Source: Macrobrachium rosenbergii (Eukaryota > Arthropoda > Malacostraca > Decapoda > Palaemonidae). Taken from it: a stretch of DNA of 64,000 nt. A program made the translations under genes and the position numbers. Shown here one piece after another: positions 42,201-57,200 of the stretch. The notes below the pieces were generated by a model, which had not been told where the DNA came from, searched no databases, and saw nothing but the letters and a program-made list of their open reading frames with translations. The DNA lies in the NCBI RefSeq assembly GCF_040412425.1, contig NC_089783.1, positions 43,030,125-43,094,124 on the forward strand. The letters run 5' to 3'. Position 1 is the first letter of the stretch; each line of letters opens with the position of its first letter.

Positions 42201-45200
42201 GCAGGTCTTACAAGATGAAAAATATTTCCACTACCCTGAGGATACACTACACTCCTAAGGAGGTATTATGAGGACAATAAGAAAATGAGTAACAACATGC
42301 AGGATTAAGAAAACAGACACATTTTGAAAAGGTGTGACTACAAATTCTTACAGTTCATAACCAAGTAGAGAACTAAAAGTTCCAAGTACTTGTAATAACC
42401 TTTAGCTATTGATAATAAAATTACCTAGTTCTTACTAAAATATACCATTTAATATGGCTTATGGAATCACATGTCCATAATTCTCTATATTTGCAACTAT
42501 TTGTGTGAATAATGATGATTTTATATACAGTCAATTATTTGTTAATAAACTAATGGATAATAAATTTCCAATATGGTAACTTAGAAAATTAATTAATAAA
42601 TTTGGTTATAAGAAGTTATTAGGTAGTCCCCTGGTTACGGCGGCTCTGACTTACAGCATTCTGAACTTAAAGCACTTTTTCAAAAATATTCATCAAAAAA
42701 TTGGTTCTGGGTTACAGTGCCATAACTAGGATTCTGGGCGGCGTAGTTGTAGGTACCATAATGAGGTGAGAAAACCACTTTAGAGAGCTGTAGCCACTAG
42801 GAGCGTTCACTATAAGGAGGTTCCTACTATGAGGAGGGGAGAAAACCAGTTTACTACCAGGGCAAAGCTTAAAAACCTTTCTTTCCCACAGCTTACATAA
42901 GTCTCTCTCTCTCTCTCTTTTTATAAATTTTTATTACAATGTTCTGAGTTACATCACTTTACAACTTACAGCACGCTACTAGAACGGAACCCCTGCTGCA
43001 ACCCGGGACTGCCTATCAATCAATATAATTTCAATGTTAATTTTAATTGTCTGGTCCTAATATTTTCACTAAAGTTTCTGTCTTTTTATTGCTCTAGTAT
43101 CATATTTAATAAAAATAAAAAAATCAAACTTTATTTTTCTCCAGCTATGCTAGTTTTCTGCTATACTTACCTGCAAGTCTTTCTCTGTGCTGTTGACCAT
43201 ACCCTTCATTATTTAGCAATTAAACTGTTGAGTAATTTTAGGTGACATAGGTCAGACCCATTCCAAATTTCTTACCTCACTTTTTTTTTGTACTTTTTGA
43301 GGAACGCTCACATCACTAGTTTCTTGTGGTGACGTCACTTTAATCTGTGGTGCCTGACTATGAGGAAGCTGAAAAAAAAAAAAAAGGAAAATTCCCTTCA
43401 CACAGACATTACAAAATGCCAATTCTCTTTAATTCTCATTTGATATATTTTTACCCTTTGCTCCTCCAGTGGTTTACATTTTAGACTACACTACTTACAG
43501 TTTTTGAACTTGAAAACCCATTGCAGGTCACATAGTACTCGCAAAAACTTGAATGTTCCCTCAATTCAGTTTAACCTTTTTCTTTTACAGAAAGTTTGAA
43601 ATTTTTATTATCATCAGCATCTATGAATATGAGACCAATCAATAATAACTGAAAACATTCAACCTCTTCTTTTACTAACCCAACCTGACTAAAGTAGGTA
43701 TTACCTAGCTTTAAATTCCTACTAGACTTGTTTGTCATTGTCACTGCCTCAACACTGTGCAACACAAACTGCCTCTGAAATTCTGCCACTCATGTATTAA
43801 CTATGCTTTATCTTCCACAAACCTCTAACTTCCTTCTCAAAGTTCTCATCCAAGTACTACTGGGTTTTCAAACTCGGGAGTCCAGCTGACAATATCACAT
43901 ACTATTCTCCCATGGATCACATGGAGGACATGGCCAAGCCTTCTCCATCTTCCTTTTATCATTTTCTCACATACATCTGGAAATTCTGTAATTTCCCTTA
44001 GGTTACCATTTCCTCCCATTTGACCCTTAAAATTCTTCTTAAAGTTTATTTTCAAAAAGACAAAATCTTTTAGGATTCATGTCCGTATGTAATACAGATT
44101 GTACTAGACTTAGGTATAATGGTCCTTTCATTTGCAATTCCAGTCTAATATGATTTCCAAAACTTCTTCAACTTGCTTACTGTTTGAGTGGCCTTTTTTT
44201 AAGTCTTTTAATAAATTCCAACCCAAGAGAACCTGTACTGGATATCATTGTCCCTGAATATGTGAGATTCAACCTCATTAATCCTTTCTCCATCTAATGT
44301 TACTTTATCCACTTATGCATGCTCAGTTCTCTATATTTTTCCTTTTCTTAAATTTATTTTGGGTCCCATCTCTCAAAGCAAGCTTTGTAAATCATGTTCT
44401 GTTTCAATGCTTCAAATACCATCTTCTTCATACTTGAAGCTTGTCAGCTGATTATCGGGAATCGATCTCAAAGATCCGGTTATCGTCATTGCTAGACAAG
44501 CGCCGTAAAAACTGGATTGCCGATAACCGAGGCAGCTGTTAACCGGGGACTGCCTGTAATGAGTTCTTTCATGCCCAGTAGTTTGATTAAAATACTTGAC
44601 AATTTTAATTTTGGTTGAGTTTCATCCATGTTATCAATGCAAACTAATTTATAGTCATTAGCAGCTTGAACATTGTTTTCTCAGCTTCAGCTGCAACTTG
44701 CAGCTTAAATTTAGCAGTATATTTTCTTGCCCATCTTTTATCCGTACCGAATAATGGTATAATGTAAAAATATATCAGTCCTATTCTACTTAACATCATT
44801 TGTACCATAACTACGGTACGTAATTGTGTTCTACCATACGATGGTTGAAATACAAGCAAAACGGATGTTATCTGATTCGGTGATAAGCAAAACAACAGTT
44901 TCTCGTTCAGTTGTTTATGGCTGTATGCATTTATGCAAGAGTATAACATTACTAACAATACTTTTGGCTGTATGCATTTACGCAAGAGTATAACGTTACT
45001 AACAATACTTTTATCATTCTCTTTTACTTTTTTAACTAGAGGATGGGATAAAGAGATGGAGGAAAAGAAGTTAGTCTATTGTAATTTGGTATCTCTCACT
45101 GCCCGATTGTATGCTGCTGCCTGTGCCCGCGTGAAATTCAAAAATGTTTTATACATATTGTTGTATCGGTATTAATTGCTTACCCAATTGTAAAATCGAA

Positions 45201-48200
45201 TTATTGTAAGGTGAATTATTATAACTTGAGCACTACCTGAGTATTTTAATAGTTTTATCACAAAAAGTGCATTTAGTCATGAAAATGAGATGAAAACACA
45301 GTAATTAGTGAATATTTCTCAGTAAAAAAATACCATGAATGGGCAAATTTTTAGCACATAAGGAGTATGTATGTTCCATAGAGAAATCCGTGAATAGGGG
45401 AGTTCGCAAAGCTTGAGACCGTGAATGGGGGGGATTTACTGTATATAGATAAAAGGAACAAAGACGAATATTAAGTTGTACTACAAAACAGGTATTTAGT
45501 ATATTACATACCTGCTGTTGACTTTGAAACAACTGCTGAATCACCATCTCATGTTTCTTAATCATATCTTGCATCTGTTGAATTTGAGCTGAAATAAAAA
45601 AATTTTTAAATATTTTACATTCACTTCATATTAAATTTTGTTGAATACATAACACTAAAATCTATCAAAAATTGTTTATAAAACCATTGTAAAACTACAG
45701 TAAAAAGTAGCCATAAAAAGTTCTTAACACCCTTAAAGATATAACTGTACTACAGTTAGATTAAAAAATACTGGCTTTACACATGCATAACAGGAAAAAT
45801 ACACAAATACTTTAAAATTTTTATTAAATATTAACACTTATGTTCAATACCCTAATTTACATAAGAGGCAGCAATATAATTTTAACAAAACTTAAAACTG
45901 AGCACACTATAGATATGAGGGTATTACCTCATTTAAGTGAGGGGCTTCAAACTACAATGCAAGGCCAAGTGAGGGAAGGGTTTAAGTCTAAAATGATTTC
46001 TTTTGATTATATTTCAATTTGCTAGTTTGGTCAGAAAAGATAAATGTGAAACTAACGTGATGAAAATCCTCTATTAGTTAAAAAAGATAACTGAAGCTGA
46101 CCTAAACTAATGACCATGAAAATCATGAAAAGCACAGATTGAAACCTTCATCACACAGAAATTCAAGAAGGTGATTCACAAGGGCAGTGGAGAGGACTCA
46201 TTTTATGTCTAATTACTTGCACTGAAAAACTGACAAAAGTCTTAGTAATGACATTGATGCTATATGTTCCTAAAAATCAAAATTTTAATAAAAATATCTA
46301 AGAATCGGATTACAGTAGTATCTTGGCAATATAAAACATTTAAATCTCTCATTTATTTTCTTAAATAACAAAGAAAATAAAATCATCAGTGTCATTTTGA
46401 AAATAATTACCTAAACTTACCATCTTTTTCTTGTTCCTTCTTTGCTAACTCTGCCTTCCGTCTTTCTTCCTTGAAGTAGTTTGCAGCTCTCAACTCCTCA
46501 AAAGAGAATTCCTCTGTTCCACAATACACCTAGATCAAATAAAATATTTTTCAAAAAATGTACTGAGTCAACATAACAAATGTAAATAAGCAAATACCAG
46601 AAGTTCAGTACCAAGCGCTTTCATGTTTATTATTCATGCATCTTCAGGGCACAAATGAGACAGTTGAAAAGAAGGTTACAAGGTAAACAAAAAGATCAAG
46701 ACTACCAGATGGTAAATTATCAAAAGGGTAATAAACAAAGAGATGATCCGGGATAATCCAGGATCACGCGGTCACAAACTAAAACCATAGACTTAACCAT
46801 AACAACACAGTTAAAAGGAATATCACATATTTTCCTTGGGTCCAGTGGTGGCTGCTCAACAGGTTGTGTAATTCATCCAGCCCCTGCATAACAGTTTGTA
46901 TCTAAGATGATGGTATGAAAGCGAGAATGAATGAGATGACTGGTCTTTTTCCTTTTTCTTTCTCTTCTTCTCTACCAGGCGGGCAATATGAAATCATTCC
47001 ATCATGTGCTAGATCGGGTTTGATACAGGTGAGACTGAGGCCTTTTTGTTTGAGTTTTGTTTATTCTTACATGAATATTAAAACCTTTGCAAAAGCAAGT
47101 CCCTCTCTCTAGCAAGGGGAGAGAGGACTGATAGAAAACTATTGGTGGCTATGAAGGTATGTTAATCTACAGACAAGAGTTCTTTAACTTCCGTGTACAT
47201 TGTTGCATTGCATTGTATGAAGGCCCAGAAGTCTGGCTGTTAAATAATCACTTGTTTATCATGCCAGAGGCTTTGGTTTCCTTCCATAGGCTTCTTTAAG
47301 CCAGGAAGTTACCAGGTGTGCTGAACCTCCAGTCAATTCCAGACTTTCTTTCTTCCCTCCAAAAGTGAGTCTATCCATAAGTTAAGACCCAGATTTGTTC
47401 CACATATGAACAAATGACAAATTTTTTATTCAATTTGTATTTTTCATAGCTAACAAACCTGCAGTCTTAACTTATACAGCCTACCTCTAGCCACTCCTCA
47501 ATCAAGTTTCCTGGGCTGGAAGAAAACTGAGGCGTCATCTCCTCGATTCATACACAATGGAGGTGACAGTTGCCACCTAGGCCTATCAGCCTACCTCGTT
47601 GCCACCAAATCCTTGTGTGTTTTCTTTTTACCAGTTTTCAGCTGGCACTGGAAGAATTATAGATAAGTTAGGACCTCATGTTCGTTAGCTATGAAAAGTA
47701 CAAATAAAATAAAAAATATGTGCCATATTTAATGAAATAAATACCAAAAAGTAAGAAATGGCAGAAACAAACCAAAAGGCCTTGCCATCATGCTTTCATG
47801 ATTTCCTTCACTCTTTTATAATTCTTTTATATTGTAGAGATATTTCTTCTATGCCACAGTTAGCCTATTCATGTTAGTATTTCCTTTAAGATGGTGCAGA
47901 ACCTCTTATCTGGAGTTCATCAATTCAAAAACATCAATTATTCAGAGGTATCAAGCCTCTAGTGGTCACTACAGAAGTATTTACAGTCAGCTGATTTACA
48001 TAAAACATAACCAATATACTGTACATCATGTAGCTGAATATTATGGATACTTTACTAATATAGTAGCATCTGACTATAACAGTATAGAGGGGAGTTTATC
48101 ATTTACTAATTTTTTATAATGACTGCATTCTATATATGGAATGTTTTAAATAAATCCAATACACTGGACATAACTGCATTTAAGATGCACAGGAGTCTAA

Positions 48201-51200
48201 AGGCTACTGTATCATGATAGCCAACTCAGGAACTTGTCAGATGTCTAGTGAATTTAACATGTAGAATTCTTTCATAAATATTAATGTTTCCATTACATTT
48301 ACAGCAATTATATCTATTCAGTTTTAAGACTTCAGTAAGGCTGACTGAATTAACCTAGGCCAGACTTTAGGCAGGTCAGTTATCCAGAGCACTCTTAGTC
48401 CAGATGATTCTGGACAACGGACTCTACTGTAATATTGATGTCAAATTAATTTTCATTCACCAAAAAAACAACAATAACCATAGTTTGGTCTTGAGAAACT
48501 AGAATAATCAGGCATTATGTATTAGTCATTATGTATCTTAAAAAGTAAAGCAAGAGTGCTAGGTAGCTTATAGTTGAGTAATTCTGATATGTAGAAACCA
48601 TGCCTTTCCAGAGAGATTATATGTTAAAAATTTATTACACAATTATTTTTATATAATTACATAGCCTCTATTTTAATCATTTCTATGTACCTAACAATGT
48701 GGTGATAGTAGTGTTGAGCACAGCTTCCAGTAGACTAGGTTTAGTCTATTTTCTAGATTTGCCTTTGAGCCATATTATTTTACAATTACAGCAACTCTTC
48801 TGAGACTTTAATCATATCACTTGCAGTCAGACAAATGTCAACCCTAAAGATTCTAATGATTGCAAATGACATCAATAAAAAAAAAAGTTTAGCTAACTTC
48901 ATCTAATCATTTTGACTTTTTCAATCTTTGAACATAATTAAGACCAATTATTCAGCTTAACAACAACCACCAGTATACCAAGAAAAATAAAACTACAGTG
49001 AGCTCTGATAGACAAACAGAGCTGTGCCCCTTAGTGATCAGTATGATTTTCTAAAAGGGTTGATTGAAATACATGCATCCCACTTCCAAACACAAACTTC
49101 TACCTACCTTATGCTTGCAATACTGAGGTTGAACTTTTGGATCAAATGGCTCAGGAACAAACAATGGGACATTCCAGTCATCCAAGTTCTTACGAACTGA
49201 GAGAACATTACTGGTCTCTGGTAACTTGGAAGGAGTTATACCAAGTTGAGATGCACCTGCATCTTCATGAACTGTAAAAAAAAATAAATAAATAAAAAAA
49301 AAAAAAGCATTACAATAGCAAAAAATATTCTAGTGCTGTAATTATATTACATTGGCCAACATACAAGTTTTAAAAATCACAGTCCATCGCAATAAATATT
49401 TTCTTATAACTTCATTTAAAAAACTAGGGCCATTTTTGTCAAAATATCTGTTCTTCCAAATTCATTACAGTAATCACAAAAAATCTTAATCTGTATAAAC
49501 ACTAAACCAGTATATCTTGGAAGAAAAGTCCTCTTACATTTGCCTAGCTCATGCTCTACTGGCACAATAGGCAAGGACACCTTGTGTGGCTTTACTGAAT
49601 GCAATTATGCTCATGTGGTTCCTGGGATTATCATTTTTGTTTTTATTGTGATCTGACATTCCTGTTTAAATTCACACTTTTTCCTATTTAATTCATCTTG
49701 GTGTGTTGTACTTAGAGATATGTGAGTATCAGTCAACCAAACACCTTTTGCCTTCCATACACACCTGTCTTACCCTACTGTATATAATGCTGCCTCTGCA
49801 ACACCTCTCACTTCTAACAGAGAAGAGGGCTGATGTGTGTTGGCCAAAACATTTAGCTTATTCTAGTTTTGTTTCACTAATGGGGCTAATTTAAGGAAAA
49901 AAGTATATCATACCCATTACTCCTGGTATAAATATGAGAATCATATCCACTTATATCAATATTTTCACCCATAACCCAGCCAACCCTCTACTTTCAGGTA
50001 TGATAGACATTTATTAAATATGAAACTAATCCTTTATGCCATAAATTTACAGCAAGACTTCAATAGCAATCGTGTTTTCATTGCTGATCAGCTTGCAGTA
50101 TTATGAATTTCTTGGCCAAAATCTAACTGAATCTCACTTTCATCTTAAATCTTAATCTTGAGAATGGAGAAATGATTCAAGCTAAACTCAAAACCTTACT
50201 GTCTCTTGAACATTATTAAAATCCTTTTTTAACCAAACTGCAGTTATAACACTAATTCTCATACAGCTGACATAAAAGAATCCGTTCTCACAATGAAAGC
50301 AAATTACATACCAAAGCCCTTTGAAATAAGTATGTAACAAACTAATTAAATCAATCTATAAAAAACTTACCTGCAAAAGCTGGTTTTTGATGTTTGCTGA
50401 CATCTTCCAAAGGCACCACACCAGAAGTCTTTTGAGACACCTTTGCTTTTGTCCATTTTGTGGGATCCTTAACATTTTCCTTGTTGACAGTGTTACGAAT
50501 GGGAAGGTCTCCACCTTTGATACAGTTTCCCCCATCCACAGCAGACAAATTCCCATTATCCTAAATGAAAAAGTAAAAATTTAAATCACACTCATAAAAA
50601 AACTCTTGCTTTTAATATTTTACTGCTGGCAAATACTGTATGGGGATTGAAGTGCATTTAAAAAGCACCTTATTACTTTTCTATGGGGATTGGGGTGTAT
50701 TTAAAAAGCATATCATTACTGTACTTTTCTATATATAATTCACATGAAACTCTTCAACTCTGAAATAAAATGATCAGGGCATTAGAATCAAAATCTGGTA
50801 ATACAGTTCAAGAAGGATCTAACATCGTCCACCAGCTATCTTGACAGAAGATTCATTATACAGTTATCAAGATTCCCACATTATGAACTGCATCTGATGA
50901 TCAGTTCTGAGGGGAGGCAAATATAAAGACCTCACAGCCATAGACCAGATATGGCAAGATTAATGCCTTGTAGTATAATCTTAGCAGTTGCTTATGATTA
51001 TCCCCCAGGTGATGCAGGATAGAACTTTTCAACAGATTCATGGGCTTCATACACAACTCTCAAATCAATTATGTCAGAAGCTCCACAGTCTTTAACCAAG
51101 TACTGTATTTCTGTTGCCCTAGGAATTTTTTGTGCATCTATGTATTAAGCCTAGGTCTGGGTGGGTTTGCTTCATACACAACAAGATCGGAGAAAGGCCT

Positions 51201-54200
51201 AGCACCTTCCTCGTAACACAGATGAGTGGTTCACTGGTATACCCAATATGCCTCCTTTCACAAAAATGCAACTATCGCCATGCTGTCAATGCTCATAGGG
51301 GTATGAGATCCATGAGAAAGATTAAGGTTGTGATTGACTTTCTGTGAAAGAGGATTTTGGTGCTCACTGTAATTCCCTTCTGCTGGCAAATGGAACTAAC
51401 TGGCATAGTTTCTGGGGGAAGTCCTTCCCAGTTTCCTCAATGCAAGCCTAGTTCCATGTGCACTTATTAAACCTAGTACTTAAAAGTAATATACTGTATA
51501 AATGCTTAGCACCATACACAAACCTAGCTTATCAAAAATCAATAAAGACTAACCTGGTAGATACTAAAAGTAGGACCACCAGCATTGCTTGCAGGTGCAC
51601 TCTGTGAAACACGGCCAGCGGGCCCCAACACAGTTGACCCAACACGCTCGTTGGAAACTTTATTTTTCTTCCCCTGGACTTTTAAAGATGTTAAAGCTAC
51701 ACGATGGACATCTCCCCCTTCTGTTTCATTCTCATTTGGTCTTCCTTCCACAGTTGCCCTTGCAACTCGACTTTGAAACTTTCTGAAAATTATTCAAAAG
51801 ATTTAATGGACCATAATTGTATGTTATAAACTCAAATTATCATTATAAGAGTTTAACAGATAAACACAAAACCCTCCTTAAAACACACCTAGAAAAGTCA
51901 CTACCATACTTACTTGTGTGCATCATCTAAAACATCAAATGGAACAGCCCCAGCCTGCAGACCCTTTTGGTAAATAGCATCTGCTCGTTTAAAATTTCCC
52001 AATCTTTCAAGTTCCCATGACCAATTTATGTAGAAATCAGCAAGATGAGTGCATAAATCTTTGCTTTCTAATGCTGAGTACACTTCTAATGGATTAGGGC
52101 AGATGTTTGCCTGAAAGCAAGTAACAAAATTATGTAAACATTGTAAAATCAACCTTTAACTGGTGCTCCAACACAGAATCCTGGTTTTTATAGTCCACTG
52201 TCATTTACAATTTCTTAATTTTGATTAAAATTTAAACCAGTTCAACACTTAATTCAAAATAATTTCCCACTTGCTTTCATTCTTTTGATTTAAATTTTAA
52301 TACATCACTAGTACCTGGTAATGTTTACTGTTCAACCCTATTTTACACGAATATGAGGTAAAAACAAAGAAAAGTTCACAACAATGGCTTTTTACTCTTT
52401 TAATGAAAAGCAGGATTATTGTTTTAACTGATATGCAAGAATCTCATTCTTTAGTTCATTTTTCCCAAAAACATATTCAAACTTAATGTATACCTTTATC
52501 TGGAAAAGCAACCTTTCATCACTTGAAAGAAAAAGTTTTCACAGCACCAATATTTCATTTTATAACCAATAAAAACTTGTAGTATGACTAACCTTTAAAA
52601 TTTATAATACTATCTTTTCTTTAAAGAGAAAAATTAAGAGAATTTGTATTAAAAGATACGAACAATTTTTAAAATTAATCTTATCCCTCTATTATAACTC
52701 ATGTATTCCCACGTCAGGCAGGAATATGGTGTGAAAACTAAAAAATTACACAGGATCATTTGGTATGAAACATCTATTGGCCCATCCCTTTCATGTAAAC
52801 TAATGGTTTGAGCATCTAGTGTCTTCTGTTTCAGTGCTTTCTGTCGCTGGTCTGCAAGGACACATTGGAAAAGTGCTATTTACATGTCCTAGCTGCTGAT
52901 TTGGAATGTTTTTTGGATTTTGGCTTTTGTCTGTTATTGAGGATATTCACTTGGATATACGTAACAACAAAATGTATAGGATAAGCAACGTAAGAGTGTA
53001 ACACCTATCTTTACTCCTGAGCCAATGATGGTCATGACCTGTGCATAAAATGTAGGAGTAAGGATTGTTTCTTTAATGACTGTTACAATCAATGTGCTGA
53101 TTGGCCAGATGGTATGAATAATTGTTTAAGATATATAAGGAGGCAAAAAGCTGATATGAATAGGGAAAGACAACAAAGAGACTCTTCTACAGCTAGGATA
53201 GGAAATAATGACAGAAGAGCTTGTAATTCTTATCCCTAGACATTTTTCTTCACCCCTTAAAGCTCCAAGTATTGTTTAAAATATAAGATTTGGAAAATTA
53301 GAATCCGATGCAAGACTACTTTCAAAAAAGTTTATGGGGTTTACCACTGCTACACTTGCTTCACTTATCAATCCAAATGAATCAACCACTTTCAGGGGAA
53401 CCTCAGGCCTTCTGCAATGAGGGCTTTACTTCGCAAGGAGCAGTCCTTTCTTTCTTGCACCTCTTCAGGGCAAAGAATCACTAAGCCTTGGGCTTTTCCT
53501 TGTTCTTTTGATGTCTCCAATCTGTCCTTGGTGCCAAATGGGGAAATCTTCCCAAAAGACTAAGAACCTCAGAAACAATGTTAAAAAACTTTTTTGTAGT
53601 CATTGAATACTAGATCTAGCTATGTCAAACAACCTCATGGCCCTCCTCTAAGAATCTGGTCGAGGAAGCATACGCCAATCTAGATTTCTTTTTCTTGCTA
53701 CTCCTATAGGTAAAGTTTAATGATATGAGAGCAGCATTAACTACATTCAATTTCCTTAAAACCTCTCTCGAGTGTTGTCAATGTAAGAAAATGGAGATTA
53801 ACTCTTTAATTGCCTAGCACTATTTGCAAGATATAGATTCAGCATGAATCATGCACAGCACTTCTGGCCCCTGTTATGGTAAGAAACTCTTATCCTGAAC
53901 AATTAAAGTAGCTGTAATCTAACCTCTCCTATTCATTTTGAGTTTTTGGGTTTAAGAAGCCTATTTGGAGATGGGGAAGGGCCCTTGTTGCCTAGGAACA
54001 GGGCCTTTTGTCCCATTTTCATCAGAGTAAGAGTGATAACCTTTGCAAGGATCCTCCAGCATCATTCAAAGGTCCTTGCAGCCTAATGAGTTAGTCCTCT
54101 CCTGACAGCAGTACCAGCCGATGGATTCTGATCATTAAGTAAGTAGCACCTTATTCCAGAAGGAATTTTTCCTGAAGGTCATTTTTATTTCTCACACTTT

Positions 54201-57200
54201 CTTCCCACATCCTTTAACCAATGGAAGATTCAGCTATCATTATAAATATGTAAGATTCATTTCAAAAATAGAAATATTTAAAAAATTTATTTTTAAATAC
54301 TCACAGCTCTATTATGTATCACCCCCTGTGGATGGAGAAAAACTTAGCAATCCTATTAATTTTCTAGTTTTCACACTATTGTCCTTCCACCTACTGCAGG
54401 AAATACAATATCACAATGAGAGGTAAGTTTTAAACAAAATTTTATTAAAAAATCTCTATTTTGGGGTCACAAAAAATATTCTCAGAGAACCAATAACATG
54501 GGATAGAGACCATAATCTACAACAGATATTACAGACTCAACTGCAGATCTTTTCTGCAACCAGTGCCAATTAGCAAAACAACTAAATTACAGTATATGCT
54601 TAAATTTTTTTTATAAGGTTATTTCTTCACTGTCCATCTCTACTCCACTGCTTAAATCTTTTTTTTTTTTTATGAGGTTATTTCTCCACTGTTCATCTCA
54701 TGTCTTTGGTTTCCCCGTTTCTCTGTAAGATTTTATAACAACGTAATTCACCAAAATACTGTACTGTACTTACATATTTAATCCAGAGACTCAAGAAACG
54801 TCCATCATTTTTGTACTTTTCCATTACAACACTGTTTCCATGAATACTAGTGATACAGTTTTGAATCAGTTTCTTTAGATTACCATCTTTTCCACCTTTC
54901 GGGTAGTTTTGCTCCACCCACAATATGTAACGATACCAAACATCAAGAGGATCATCGCCAGAATATGTTCGCAGCTCTTCCTCAAATTCGCTGTAAAAGG
55001 CATAACACAGTACAGTACTGTACAAACAAAACAAGTTGCATATAGCAAAAACTAAAGTCAGTGGTTAGGACAAGGTAGCATGCAGATGACTATTACAGTA
55101 CAAAAAATTAACAAAACGAAATGTGGTGTGCAGTACGACCTTGCTAATACTAAACATGGAGGAAACACTTGATGGATTACCCTAAGACTGCTAGGCTAGG
55201 TCACAAAGATTCAAAGTTTCTGGCATGTCAGTTATTCCTAATTATTACATTAAAATACCAAAATATAGTACAGCATTAGGGTTTAATATAACCAAAACTA
55301 TATCAGACACATTGTTTCAAAACATCCAGACATCAGTGATGTTTTTATACTTGGCTAAGCTAAAGCACGAAGATTCACTGCATGAAGTACTGTATATTAT
55401 GTAATATTAGACTGGAGATACAGTGATGAGCAAATCAGTCAGCGTAAAATCAGTGGTTTTATCTTGGCCTCATACCCGATGTTAAACAACCTCAATAATT
55501 TTAAATATTGTACAAAATGCACTACGTAGGATATGCTAACGATGTTTAACAATGCTGTTGCCAGAACACAATTTTTTCTTCTTACCACAATTTACAGTAC
55601 TTACCATACTGTTTTTCTTTTTTAATCAGGGAATGATTTTCCAGTGGTAAAAAGTTTGAATAAGGACCAGTTTTCCCAATATGAGAATGAGTCCTCTTCT
55701 ACTTACCTTGCCAAAAGTTTACACAAGCACAAATGAGACATACAGTAGGAATGTCTTCTTACAACTTTTTGTTTTGCATTTTTCTCAAAGAAAAAAAAAA
55801 TGCAAAGCTGAACATCTTGCTTGAAAACCACAATGGCCCTCTCAATATACTTCCAACCTGAGGTATTAACAACAAAATACTGTAAATATGCTCAGTTAAT
55901 TCTCTTTTGTGAAGGTTTGGTTCACGGTAATTGATGCAAATTTCAGTTTAGCAATCAACAAACACATATCCTGGACTGTAACACTGCATTAGGTGCCTTT
56001 AAGTACTTAGCTTGTCATTTCCTCTCAAGTTAACAAACTTAGCCACAGTATGCCACTGAGAGGTACTGATGGTACTGATACCCTTGGAGGTACTGATGGC
56101 CATTTGTGGTCATGCAAACTATTAGCCTTGAGAGTTTAATGACTGTAATGATGCCAGCCAAAGAATTTTTTTGCTAACTTTAACTTGTTTTGACTTCCTA
56201 TGCTGTTTTATGTTTTTGAAGAATTACTTTAAAGTGCAAATGTTCAGCTTCAAAATGACACCATATTCATAGTTATACCATGAAAAATAAGTGTTTTGTA
56301 TTCTTACTAGGTACACAAATCATAGCTTTTTATATAGGAGTGTCTTCAGCACAAACTGGAACCATCATTGAACTTGTTAACAAAATTGTTAACTGATGAT
56401 TATGAGGGGGGAGGGGGGAATGGGGGATACCCATCACTTGGCTTTCAATAATAGCCAATTTTTTCTTCAGCCACAGAGACAAAGTTAGATGGGCAAGGTG
56501 GGATTATGATAAAAGGCTCTCGTTGGTATACCTAGGAAAATACAGGTTACTTTAAGAAAAAGTTATATAATTATTTTCCATTTGTCACTTTTACATAAAA
56601 ATGGGTCAAAATAGCATTTACTTCAAGAACACAACCACAACAAGATATAACTGAACAAATGTTACCACTACCCAAAACATAAAAATATTTAAACACACAA
56701 GTTTTTTAAACTAAAATCATCAGGCAAATACTTACTGCCTTACACTGTTGAGTTTACGAGTAGCAGTATCATCCAGGGCAACAGACAAAACACTGGCATT
56801 TCTTCCCTGTTTTAAAGGTTGAATATTTTCCTTACTTAACTCCCAGGCTTCAGAATTGTCTCCCACTTCCATTGTCTCGTTTATAACTGTCTGGAAAAAG
56901 CAAAATTAAGAATATAGTACAGTGCAACTTTTCAAACATTAAGGAAATGAAAAAATCATTACCTTAAACAATTACCAATCTTGATGTCAGAGGTCTTGGA
57001 TGGAACTTGTTAGGGGGAGAAGGTCTAGAAGGAGGCAAAGAATTAGATGACATTATAAATAAAGGAGGGTTTAGAGGAAAAAGGTTTCAGAAACACTTCT
57101 GACAGATACAGCTCGAGAAAACACATCAAGCAAGCGAACCCTTAGCTTCTGGATTGTAGTGGAATGATATCTACCTATTACCAGCCTTACTGGGGATGGT

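Noticed and set aside
43171..43189. A 19-nt microexon between exons 10 and 11 with an acceptor CAACAG and a strong GTAAGT donor.
   Set aside because: Exons 10 and 11 already join in phase 0; adding 19 nt would shift the frame. Larger versions using the upstream acceptor contain stops in all three frames.
46590..46660. A minus-strand segment with CTGAAGA and GAAA boxes that suggested a hammerhead ribozyme of a Penelope-like element.
   Set aside because: The putative stem II is only about three base pairs and no convincing stems I and III or cleavage triplet could be drawn. Kept only as unclassified repeat.
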